The notes under the pieces were generated by a model. The model was not told the origin of the DNA. It did no database searches and worked only from the letters and a program-made list of their open reading frames with translations. From the NCBI RefSeq assembly GCF_014905175.1, contig NC_057788.1, positions 22,290,154-22,354,153 on the forward strand: a stretch of 64,000 bases of DNA. Direction: 5' to 3'. The position numbers were made by a program, and so were the translations under genes. Positions 32,220-44,027 of the stretch are shown piece after piece. This stretch comes from Aphidius gifuensis (lineage: Eukaryota; Arthropoda; Insecta; Hymenoptera; Braconidae). Numbering within the stretch: position 1 is the stretch's first letter; every line of letters starts with the position of its first letter.

Positions 32220-34930
32220 ATCAGAAATATTCACTGTTTTTTAATAATATCCTTTTAGCAATATTCTTTATCCATTTTTTTGAGCAATAATCAGTGTTTT
32301 AAATTGTTAAAAAAAAAAAGAATTAAAACTAATTTGCAATATTCATTGTTAATTATTATCCAGTTTGACCTAGCAGCAATATTCAGTATTTAAAAATATT
32401 CTTAAATTATAAACAAAAAATTAAAACTAATTTGCAATATTCATTGTTAATTATTATCCATTCAGAGCCTCTAGCAATATTCAGTGTTCTTTAGTATTAC
32501 CCTTTTCGCAATATTCTTAATCCATTTTCTAAGCAATAATCAGTGTTTTAAATAATATAAAAAAAATTAAAACTAGTTTGCAATATTAATTATTATCCAG
32601 CTTGACCAAGCAGCAATATTCAATGTTTGTTTTTTAATATTAACCTTTTTGCAATATTTTCAATTCATTCTTAAAGTAATAATCCGTATTTTAAATTAAT
32701 AAATAATAAAATTAAATCTAATTTGCAATACTCATTGTTAATTATTATTTAGTCTGAACCACCAGCAATATTCAGTGTTTCTCAATAAAATCCTCTTTGC
32801 AATACTCAATGTTAATTATTATCCAGTTTGACCCAGCTGCAATATTCAGTGTTTTCCATCATTATTAAATTATAAAAAACAATTAAAAATAATTTGCAAT
32901 ATTCATTGTTAATTATTATCCATTTATACCTAGTAGCAATATTCAGTTTTACAATACTCTTTTTTTTAAAATAATAAATACTAAAATTAAAACTAATTTG
33001 CAATACTCATTGTTAATTATTTTCCATTCAGAGCCTCTAGCAATATTCAGTGTTCTTTAGTATTACCCTTTTCGCAATATTCTTTATCCATTTTCTAAGC
33101 AATAATCAGTGTTTTTTAAATAATATAAAATATTAAAACTAGTTTGCAATATTAATTATTAATTATTATCCAGCCTGACCAAGCAGCAATATTCAATGTT
33201 TGTTTTTTTAATATTAACCTTTTTGCAATATTTTCAATTCATTCTTAAAATAATAATCCGTATTTTAAATTAATAAATAATAAAATTAAATCTAATTTGC
33301 AATACTCATTGTTAATTATTATCCAGTCTGAACCACCAGCAATATTCAGTGTTTCTCAATAAAATCCTCTTTGCAATACTCAATGTTAATTATTATCCAG
33401 TTTGACCCAGCTGCAATATTCAGTGTTTTCCATCATTATTAAATTATAAAAAACAATTAAAAATAATTTGCAATATTCATTGTTAATTATTATCCATCTA
33501 CACTTAGCAGCAATATTCAGAGTTTTACAATACTTCTAAATTATCCATTTTTCTTTTTAAATAATAAATACTAAAATTAAAATTAATTTGCAATATTCAT
33601 TGTTAATTAATATCCATCTACACCTAGTAGCAATATTCAGTTTTACAATACTCTTTTTTTTTTAAATAATAAATACTAAAATTAAAACTAATTTGCAATA
33701 CTCATTGTTAATTATTTTCCATTCAGATCCACCAGCAATATTCAGTGTTCTTTAATAATATCCTTTTTTCAATAATTTCTATCTATTTTCTAAGCAATAA
33801 TCAGTGTTTTAAATAATATAAAAAAAATTAAAACTAGTTTGCAATATTAATTATTATCCAGCTTGACCAAGCAGCAATATTCAATGTTTGTTTTTTTAAT
33901 ATTAACCTTTTTGCAATATTTTCAATTCATTCTTAAAATAATAATCCGTACTTTAATTAATAAATAATAAAATTAAATCTAATTTGCAATACTCAATGTT
34001 AATTCTTATCCAGTTCGACCAAACTGCAATATTCAGTGTTTTACATAATTCTTAAAAAAAAACAATTAAACATAATTTACAATATTCATTGTTAATTATT
34101 ATCCATCTACACTTAGCAGTAATATTCAGTGTTTAATAATACCCTTTTTTTCAATATGTTTAATCCATTTTTTTAAGCAATAAACTTAATAAATACTAAA
34201 ATTAAAACTAAGTTGCAATATTCAGTGTTTTTTTTTTAAATAATATATAAAAAATTAAAACTAGTTTGCAATATTCATTGTTAATAATTATCCAGTCTGA
34301 ACCACCAGCAATATTCAGTGTTTTACATAATTCTTAAACTATAAAAAAAAAAAACAATTAAAAATAATTTGCAATATTCATTGTTAATTATTATCCATTT
34401 ATACCTAGCAGCAATATTCAGTGTTCAATAATACCCTTTTTTTTCAATATTTTTTATCCATTTTTTTAAGCAATAAACAGTGTCTTAAATAAACACTAAA
34501 ATTAAAACTAAGTTGCAATATTCATTGTTAATAATTATCCACTCTGAACCACCAGCAATATTCAGTGTTTTATAAAATTTATAAATATAATTAAACTAAA
34601 ACTAATGTGCAATACTCATTGTTAATTATTATCCATTACACCTTGCTGCAATATTCAGTGTTTTTTTTAACAATATTATCTCAATTATTAATACTCAGTC
34701 AAATAATTAAAATTAACTAATATTAACTTGCAATATTCATTAGTTAATAATATCCAATTATAGACCTCTAGCAATATTCAGCATTTTTTAACAATCCATA
34801 ATTATTTTTTTAGCAATACTCAGTTAATAATATCCAAATAAAAAAAGCCAATTAGCAACAATATTCAGTATCAATAATCCATATTTATTTCACCAGCAAT
34901 ATTCAGTAAATTAATATTCACTTGCATAAT
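32220..34930. repeat. Higher-order repeat array of GCAATATTCAGTGTT-type units upstream of transformer
   Basis: Over about 2.7 kb two related cores alternate. Core A is GCAATATTCAGTGTT. Core B is TTTGCAATATTCATTGTTAA followed by TTATTATCCA. They are spaced so that an A+B pair recurs roughly every 100-110 bp, with several dozen cores in all. On top of this is a longer period: the block starting TTCAGAGCCTCTAGCAATAT at 32461 is repeated nearly base for base at 33029 (568 bp later), and a third, diverged copy starts near 33721. From about 34600 the units decay. There is no coding potential. Single cores also occur at 787, 3838 and about 29127. It is not CRISPR-like (eukaryote, no unique spacers). 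Confidence 0.92.
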
Positions 34931-34979
34931 TTAGTTTTAAAAAAAAAAAACATTAAAATAATAAGTAAAATATTCTTAC

Positions 34980-35096
34980 CTAAAATTTTTAAGATGTAAT
35001 TTTTATAAAATTCACCACGTGTTATTAAAAATTTGAAGACGCCAAGCTATATGTACAGCTAACCTCCCCTTTATTCAACAACAGCATAATGAAATC
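34980..35096 (-). other. Candidate non-coding exon upstream of the repeat array
   Basis: The minus strand shows a strong acceptor (TCATCTGACTGG branch-like sequence, TTTATTGTTTTTCAG|GATTTC) and a strong donor (ATTTTAG|GTAAGAATAT) enclosing 117 nt with stops in all three frames. If spliced to the acceptor at 31932, the intron would contain the whole repeat array. An upstream piece ending AGCAAAGG|GTGAGTGAG near 35297 could be the preceding exon and contains an ATG (MDEIGGASCDELRIKMRDEP), but a poly-T run interrupts it. This could be a lncRNA or the 5'UTR of transformer. Confidence 0.35.
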
Positions 35097-35299
35097 CTGA
35101 AAAACAATAAATCCAGTCAGATGATAAAAAAAAATAAATATATTTCCACTTGAAAAATTTGAAAAGAATAAAAAAAATCAAGTACAAAAGAAATTGAACA
35201 ATAAAGTTTTGAAAAAAACAATATACTTGGCTTATTCAGCATTTTTTTTTTTTTATTATTATACAACAACAACCCTTAATAATAAACTCACTCACCCTT

Positions 35300-37141
35300 T
35301 GCTGGTTTGGCCCTCAAATAAAAAAAAAAAAATTGATAAAAATGTAAAAATGGACGACTGGCTCATCGCGCATTTTAATGCGCAATTCATCACAACTAGC
35401 GCCACCAATTTCATCCATCAGAAATAATAATAAATAATAATAACAATCTTTAAAAAAAAAAAAAAATAAACACAAAAAAATGTGTCAAATTTTTAATCAA
35501 ACACAATCGACTCCAATATATTTAACCCGGAATAATAAATAAATTGAGTTTTTTTTTATTGTTAAATATTGATTGTTTTAATTAATTGTAAATATTTTAT
35601 CAACATAACCTATAAATTGCTAAATTTACAAGCTAAAAAGTGTGTCCAGTCGAAAAAAAAAAATTCAAGGTATATTGACGTGAAGAAAAAATAAATAAAT
35701 TGTAGAGGTAACTGTTTAGTTGACAGTAGTATACTTGAAGATTAATTTTTTAAAAAACAATATAAGCCAATTTAAGAAAAGAAAAGTATTTTTTTTTTGT
35801 TTTTTTATTTTGTAATCATACTTATGCACATCCGCAGTGCATGCACTTGGTAGTGAGTAAGTAACAAGTTAGACAGTTGAATTAAATTTTTAAATAATAT
35901 TTAGTTTAATTTAATTAATTTTTTTTTTTCAAGTTATTTAATCAATAGCATCAGTTTTTATTTATAAAATTAATTTTGAGTTGTTATCCTTATCTGACAT
36001 TTATCTGCTGCTTTTTTTTTTTTTATTTTGTTTTGTTTTTTTCTTTAAAATAATTCACAAAGTCATCAATAAAAAAATGATTAAGATTGTCCAGACATTG
36101 TCGAGTCAACGTCAATCATTTTAACTTGTATATATTATAAATTTATTGATATATATTTTAAATATTTAAATGACAATATAAAAGAAATTTTTTTGGGTCA
36201 AGTTACAATTTGATCTATTCACTTTAGTCAACACATCCGGTTTATTTATATTTTTTTTATCTTCAAGAAAAATAATACACAAGGAACAAAAAAAAATTCA
36301 TTAACTCGTTGAGTCATTTACACTTTCATCATCGTGATAATTGACTGACTAATACGTTATGTCTGTTGCATTTTTTTTTTTTTGTGCAATAATTGCAAAT
36401 TTTAAATTCTTTTAATTATTAAATTAATTGGTATGCATTTTAATTAAAAAAAAAAATATTTTAAAATTATTTAAATAATGATATCAATTTTTAGTTAATT
36501 TATTTTTATTGATAATTTTATTGGATCATGTGAGAAATAAACAAACACTTCAAAAGAATTTATTTATAGAATTTAAAAATAAAAAAAAAAAATAAACAGC
36601 TAGTCTGACAGAGATTGATCAATACACCAAGTAACTTTAAATGCATTAAAAAAAAACAGAAAGAAAATATAAATTTTAATTTAAAAAAATATTCATCAAA
36701 TTAATTTAGTTAATTGTTAGTTTTTCACTTTAATTTTTTCAATGTTTGGTAAATTTTTTCTTAAAAAATGCACGGCCAACGACCCATTGGTAAGGTTCAA
36801 TGGTCTTGAGTACCACGTAATACATTATAATAAAATTATATACAAGAAAAAAAATAATAAATATATTTTTTAAAAGATTTATTTATTACAAAAAAATGTA
36901 TAATTATCATAAATGAGTTTGTGTTTGACTATTTTTTATTTTCATGATTCATTTTTATGATAAAAAAATTGTCCTTGGGTTTTTATTTTTCTTAAAAAGT
37001 TTTTTATGTTTTTTTGATTTTACATGTTGATTAAGTGTGTTGTTGTGTATTACTGATAAGTGTTTCTATTTTTGAGTTAAAAAATATATAAAATATATTA
37101 TTTTTTTTTAAGTTTATTGTTATATTTTGTTTTTATAATAG
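35300..37141. other. AT-rich intergenic / 5' region of MVB12
   Basis: No coding exon found. The first coding exon of MVB12 is preceded by TTTATAATAG|GAAAATAAT, so a 5'UTR intron probably ends at 37141 and its first exon lies somewhere here. 36770-36830 is slightly less AT-rich (GCACGGCCAACGACCCATTGG) with no clear feature. Confidence 0.4.
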
Positions 37142-37150
37142 GAAAATAAT

Positions 37151-38591
37151 ATGGCGCATTTAAAAATGAATTGTAAAAAATTTACAACTGTATCAGGATT
37201 TACAAATTTATTACCTGATGATAGACCAATAACAGCAATAAGTGTTGTTGAAGATATTGATAAATGTCCACCAAATTATACAGTGGTAAGTAATATTAAA
37301 TAATTAATTATTAAAAATATAGATTTATAATTTATATATTTAAATATATTATTTAATAGGTATCAAAAACATATGATCAAGATATTGATGCTGATTTATG
37401 GCGTGAAAGTGGACTTTTTATACGTAAAAAAGGACGTTACATATGTCATTCAAAAACAGAAGGTGTACCAAATTATGTTGTTCAAGAAATAACAGTTTTA
37501 AATGAAAGAGAATATCCCCCAGATGGATTCAGTATGATTCCACAAACTATAGACACTGGTATGTGTGTTATTCAATCTTTTTTTTTTTTCATTAAAAATA
37601 AAAGTAAAAATGAAATAACAATATAATGAAGAAATTTACAGTATGTGTTGAATCATTTTGCAATGTATTTTATGTTGTTTTTTTATAGACCAGAAGGCTT
37701 GGAGAAAAAAACAGGTGTGCTACAAGCTGCGAAATAGGGACTCGTGTTCAATGGCTGTGACTGATATTATCGTTTGTAGTAGAATTAAAAAAGCACCAAC
37801 TGGCTTTACATACGCTGGGTTAAAAATATATATATATATAAATACATTTTATTAGATTTATTTTGGTATTTAATTTTTAAACTAATTTATGATTTTTTTA
37901 TTTTTTATTTCAGTGAGGTTAATGGTGTTGTTATTTGTTATAAAACAAGTTCATTAATAAATGAAGATGCATCATCACAATCATATGAAAATATCAAGTA
38001 AATAAATAAATAAAAATAATAATAATTTTTATGTATATATTTATTAATTTATATATATTAAATTTACAGTGTATTACAAACACCATCACCAAATCCATCA
38101 TCAAATGGTATTAATCGTTCAACACCACCACAAAGACCACCAAAACCAAAATTTTCACCAAAATCACAAAATGGAATATATCCAAGCTCATTAAGTGTAT
38201 CACCTGGTAAAATTGAATTAAATAATTCATCATATGATTGTGATTATGAAATATTAAAACCAAATTCAAAAATAATACCAACAAGACCAGCACCACAACC
38301 ACCACAAACAACACAACAAATTAATACATCAATTAATTATGGTACATTACCTGGTTCATCTGATCTTGATGGTGTTCCATTTGTTATTAATCCACTATTA
38401 AATTTTGATTCAAATTCAACTCAAGCAGTAAGACAAATATAAAAAAATAATAATTTAAATCATTTATTATATAACTTGATAATAATTTTAATTTTACTTT
38501 TTAATAGGATTATCCTGTTATTAAAATGAAAACACGTCAAGAAATTGATGAAGAATATTATTATGATTTTCGTGCTGAGAGAGAAACTTGA
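37151..38591 (+). CDS. MVB12B: ESCRT-I subunit MVB12 (multivesicular body subunit 12)
   Basis: Six coding exons: 37151-37285, 37360-37558, 37689-37818, 37914-37997, 38070-38427 and 38508-38591, all in phase, for 329 residues (human MVB12B is 319). The MABP domain occupies about residues 15-150 and shows PITAISVVEDIDKCPPNY, WRESGLFIRKKGRYIC, YPPDGFSMIPQTIDT and the QKAWRKKQVCYKLR segment. A Pro-rich linker (STPPQRPPKPKF) follows, then a C-terminal end with YPVIKMKTRQEIDEEYYYDF that should correspond to the ESCRT-I binding (UMA) segment. MVB12 joins TSG101, VPS28 and VPS37 on endosomes to sort ubiquitinated cargo, with the MABP domain binding acidic membranes. It faces the coiled-coil gene tail to tail. 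Confidence 0.93.
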
Positions 38592-39710
38592 ATAATAAAA
38601 ATTTTTAAAAAAAAGGAGAAAATATTGGTTGAATAATAACGTGCCAAACGAATTGTATCACGTACCATAATTATTTAAAAATAATCATTATAATAATATT
38701 TGTTATAACAGCTCTTATACAATACAAGATAATCATCATCATCATTTTTTAAAAATATTTATCATAAGAATCATAAGTATATATAACTTTTTTTTTTTTT
38801 TCTAGCCAATTGTAATAGAGTGCCTGAATAAGTATGATTAATTTTTTTATAATTAATTATAATATAAGTATCCAAACTGTAGAGTATTATTAAAGATGTC
38901 CTTGAGCTTCATGGTATACAAAATGAAAAAACAATCCAATTTTTTTTTTTTTTTTTTTATAAAATTTGAATATAAAAATAATAAAATTGATATGAATCTT
39001 CCAATTGTGACATAGTTGTCATGATTTTTTATCGAAAATAATATGTGTCACGTAAAAAAAAAAAAGAAATGTGATTTTAATACCTGAAACATTGTTATAA
39101 TAAAAAAAAATGTATAAAATTATTTGTAAAAATATTGATGAGATAATAGTAATTTTTATTAAGTAGAATAAATCCATAACAAGTTATTATTTATTATGAT
39201 TATTATTATTTTTTTTTTTGTCGAATAATATTACAATACTATTCGGTAATGCAGACATTTATTATTTATCAATATTTTTATAATAAAAAAAAAAATGCTT
39301 TGAACATATATCAACTTTTACAAAACACAAATATTTACAATATTTTTTTTAAAACTATTTTTTTATGATATTTGTTTATATTTTTTTAAAAAAATTTATA
39401 CTTATAGTTATTAAAAATTTATTGCAAATTATATTTATATATATATATATTTTTTTTTTAGATTAAATTATTTATAAAGCCAAAAATATTTAAACAACAA
39501 TAACAAAAACAGAAAAAAAAACGACAAGATAAATTTGAAGAAATTTTTTTTTTTTTTTTATATAAATTAAATTAATGACATTTATTAAATAATGTCAATT
39601 ATTATTTATTTATTTTTCCATGCAGTTAAATTTTTAATTGATAAATCGGTTATGGAAGTAATTTTTTTTTGACTTTTTTTTGGACTTCCAAAAACCGAGG
39701 CTGCTAATCA
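38592..39710. other. Convergent 3' flank region, no gene
   Basis: 1.1 kb between the MVB12 stop and the stop of the coiled-coil gene. Only AT-rich sequence with long A and T runs and several AATAAA signals on both strands (3'UTRs and terminators). Confidence 0.55.
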
Positions 39711-42422
39711 TCATACAAATGGACCAGTCCAATGTTTAACATGTGTTTGTGATGATGATGATGATGATGTTCCACTTGTTGTTGAACAATTATTTTTATC
39801 ATTAATTGTATTTGATTTAATTTTATTTTTATATTTTATATCCTTGGGTTTAAGCATATCTCTGTGATTGCTTATAAGTCTTGATGGTGTTAATATTGAT
39901 TTTGTGCTTAAACCAGTTGCTTCAAGAAAATGATCATAAATACCACTTGAATGATTATTATTATCATCATTATTATTTATTGTTGTTTTTGTTGGTGATG
40001 ATGGTGATGATGGTGTTGATGATGTTGATGTATCATTATTAATAATATTATTAACAAGTTTATCTGAACCATCACCATCAAGACGATCTGGATCATCTGA
40101 TAAATCACAATCATCAAAATTAAATTCTTCAAAATTTTGTCGTATATCAATTTCATCAATTTTTTGTATTATTTTATGATCTTTGGTTTTATTAATACGT
40201 ATATCAGTATCACTACCAATTTTAAATTCTTCAAAATGACGTACAATATTTCCAACACGTGGTATTAATGATAAATCATTATTACTATTATTTTTATTTA
40301 ATATATCATAATTTATATTATCAATATCATTTAATGATTTTTTACGAAATACAAGACTTCTTGCTGTTGTTGTACCAGTTGTTTTATTAATTTGTTTATT
40401 TGTTTTATAATAATTTCTAATATATGTATCACGATTTGGTGAATTTTTATTTTTATTTTCATCAATAAAAAATGATGGACTTGGTATTTTTTTTAATATC
40501 AATGTATTTGTTCTAAATTTTGGTTTTGGTGGTAATGCTGGTGGTGTTTTTAATGTTAAATCTGGTAGTGATTCAATATCTTCATAATCTAAATTTTTAG
40601 CAATTGTTAAATTTTTTGTTGACATTGATAAACATGTTTTTTCTTCAATACTTTCAAGACGTATTAGTGAATTATTATTTGATGAATTACATGTTTTTAT
40701 TGATAAATTTGGTGATGATGATAATTTTCTATTTATATCATTAATATCTGGTTCAATAATAACAATTGGTATTGCTCTTGCTAAACCATTATTATCAATT
40801 ATTTCTTCATCAATACCAGATTCAGAATCAATACATTCAGATGATGTTATTGTTGATGATAAATTATTATTATTATTATTATTTATTATAATATAATCAT
40901 CTTCTGAATTATTTGATTCAAAATTTTGTGATTCTTTATCATTATTAACTTCTTCAGAATTTCTTCTTTCCATTTCTGAACCAACTGATTCAATATCAGA
41001 TAATCTTGCTGGTTGAAAACTAACAATTCTACCACGATGTTTAAATTTTTTAGATACAGATTGTATATTTTCTTCATCTTCCATATCACGTAATAATATT
41101 TGATTAACACATTCAAGTACAGAATTATGTTTACTATTTGTACGATATGTATTATGACGTGAAAATTCTTCACTAATACGATCTTCATCTGGATCACTGT
41201 ACCAATTACCACTTGTTTCTTCAATTGATTTATCTTGAGGTTGTAATGATCTGTAAATAAAAAAAATTATTTATTTTATAAAGTTACAAAATTTATTAAA
41301 TGCTAATATTTACCTATTTTTATTATTATTTTTATCTTCATTATTGTTGCTATTGAATTGTTTGTCATTTAAAATTTTTACATCATTGTCATCAATATTT
41401 TTCGTAGAATTATTATCATTACTACAAGCATTAACGTAAATTGGTTCAGCATTATTATCTTCTTTTTCTTCTCCATCATCGTCATCATCTTCTTCTTCTC
41501 CTGATATAAAATTACAATCCATTCCATCATCTTTACTGTCACTTCTTGATATTTTACAAATTTGATTATTAAATATTTCCATTGGTTCTGTTCTTGATAC
41601 ACCCAATCTTCTTTTAGAATATTTATCAACATCATCATCATCATTATTATTATCATGACAATCCAATATTTTTATACACATATCAGTCTCAATATTTAAA
41701 TTTTTATATCTAGATGATTTATTAAGTGTTGAACCAGGTGATACATCAGTACTTTCACCTTCACAAAAACCTTCAGTACTTAAAACAGATAAACTACCCT
41801 CAGTTGTTGTTGTTAATATTGATGCATCAGTATTTTCACTACCAATACTTTCTTTTGATACATCAGAACCAGCAAAACTATCAGTTTTTTTAACACCAAA
41901 TTCATAATTATTATTATTAACATTATCATATGAACCAATTTTATTAACAAGTTCAAGTTTTAATCTGTTTATATGATTACGTAAATTATTATTATTTAAA
42001 CCAGTTATACCAATGTCATTAATATAATTACAATTATCACTTTCTTTAACATTATTTAAATCACCAGGATTAATAATATTAATATTATTATTATTATTAT
42101 TTTCTCTATTATTAATTTTAATATAATTTTTTGTTTGACGTCGTAATCTTGATATTTCCATTTGTTGTGTACGTATTGTATTATCTTTTTCAATTAATTG
42201 TTGACGTATTGTTTTTTGTTCTTGACGTAAACGTGATTCAAGTACTAATAATGCACGTAATATTTTTGTTAATTGTTTATCACGTAAATTATATTCTGAT
42301 TGATGATATATTTTTTGATTATCAAGATTTTTAATTAATTCATGACATTTTTTTTTTGATATTTTTAAATCATTACGTGTATGATTTAATTCTTTTTTTA
42401 AATTTTGTACTTCAGTCTCCAT
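39711..42422 (-). CDS. Large Asn/Ser-rich protein with N-terminal coiled coil, function unknown
   Basis: Two exons, 41314-42422 and 39711-41250, join in phase (AG|A) to at least 882 residues. Residues 1-105 form a strong coiled coil (METEVQNLKKELNHTRNDLK ... ESRLRQEQKTIRQQLIEKD). The middle has Asn runs, a phospho-type Ser/Thr region (SIGSENTDASILTTTTEG) and an acidic block (EEEDDDDDGEEKED). Around the junction a better conserved-looking stretch reads RSLQPQDKSIEETSGNWYSD, then SVLECVNQILLRDMEDEE and KHRGRIVSFQPARLSD. The C-terminal half is disordered with more Asn runs and ends VKHWTGPFV-stop. The first ATG directly follows an acceptor (GATTACAG|ATG), so at least one 5' exon lies upstream. 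A cytoskeletal or scaffold role is only a guess from the coiled coil. Confidence 0.8.
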
Positions 42423-43958
42423 CTGTAATCATAGCAAAAAAATAAACAAATAATTAGTATTTTTTTAATATATTGAAGAGAGAATAAAAAATAAAATTAT
42501 AATTTTTAAAAAGACCGTTAAAACAAGTGGGCGTTATTTTTTTTTATGATATTCAAGTTGAAGAGAAAAAAAAAAAAGTGTTGACCGGGCTCTCCAAATA
42601 CAGAAAAAAATTTTTTAAAAAAAGTTCGAACTCGTTTTGCTTCTGATCTTCCATGTCCCGAAAACTCGTCTCATGTGTGGCCTTGGTGCTATCGTCAATG
42701 TATGTTACAGACGCCTTAAGGAGCATTCATCTATATATCAAGAATTATTATATATTCTTGATAATAAACCAATGGAATTTTAAAATAATAGATATACACA
42801 GCTAAAAAACAGGTTCATACTTGTTGTTACTTGCAATAATCAATTGACAGCATGTATTTTTGCTTAGACTAAATAATTTTTTTTACCTGTGCTAGTAAAA
42901 AATCAACATGAGACAGAAAAAAAAAAACGTGTTGTCTTGCTAGTAGAATTTTTTTGTTTCCTCTATTATTTATTTTCTTTTTTTTTTTTCAATTCAACTT
43001 TGAACAGGTAGATACATACATAGACGAGGGTCTTTAAGTTCCGGAAAAAAAAGGGAGCCCTGGGGAGGGTTGCAGGTTGCAAGGTGTTTCTTGATAAATC
43101 CATGTGTGTATATATAAAAATCTAACACACTAAATTTAAAAAAATAATATTTTAAGACAATTTAAAAGGGAAAAAAAAAATATATTAAATAAATCAATAA
43201 ACTTTCACCGGAATTATTTAGTAGATATATTTTTTTTATTTTTTCATTATTTTTTTTAAACTGATAAGATATCATGATGATGAATAATAACTGTTCATGA
43301 CATTAGACTCAATGACTCAGAAAAAAAAAATAACATAAAAAATACCAAGGGCAATATAGTTAAATGTAAAAAAATAATTTTCTATATTTTCTCTTTTTGA
43401 TTGTTTAAATAATAACATGGTATTTCATAACAATAAACATTTAAATTTCACCAGAAATAATATTATTTAATTAAAATAATCTAAAGACACAAAACATTAG
43501 TATTATGTATTTAAAACTCGTTACACTTTCTCCAATTTTTTTTTTAAAAATATACTTTGTTTTATTTTGTAATGAAAAAGCTTCTGCTTTGCAAAAAATT
43601 ATAATTTACAACATTCACTTTATATGTGTATTATTATTTTTCTCTTGTAATAAATATTAACATATATTTAAGAGAAAAAAAACAAACAACAAATTTCTAA
43701 TTAAAATAAATTAGAAAATTAATGATAATTAAATTTTAAAATTTAATAATCTACCTTGTTTTTAAATCAGCTTGATAATATTTTTAATTAACTTAATCAA
43801 ACACTGATATATATTAAATCCTTTTATACACAAAATCACAGTGTAGATTTTAAAACTTTTTTTCTATTTTTAAAAATAATATACTTTTGAGTTGAGCTGA
43901 ATATTAATAATAATTCGTAAATTTAAATTTAAATATTTTATATGTATATTTTTTTTAC

Positions 43959-44027
43959 GGTAAAGTTTGCAAAATATGGTTTGGTTCCCGGTGACTGGTG
44001 GGATTAAACTGGTCAAGTATTTCTTTT
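43959..44027 (-). other. Candidate 5'UTR exon of the coiled-coil gene
   Basis: On the minus strand a 69-nt segment lies between a good acceptor (CACCTTCTTGTGCGCCAACAG) and a donor (CTTTACC|GTAAAA). Its local GC content is above the surroundings. The only frame that would join in phase 0 to the exon at 42422 contains stops, so if real it is untranslated, which supports translation starting at 42422. Confidence 0.3.

Noticed and set aside
32220..34930. CRISPR array
   Set aside because: The repeats are degenerate, the spacers are themselves repeated with a 568-bp super-period, and the genome is eukaryotic.
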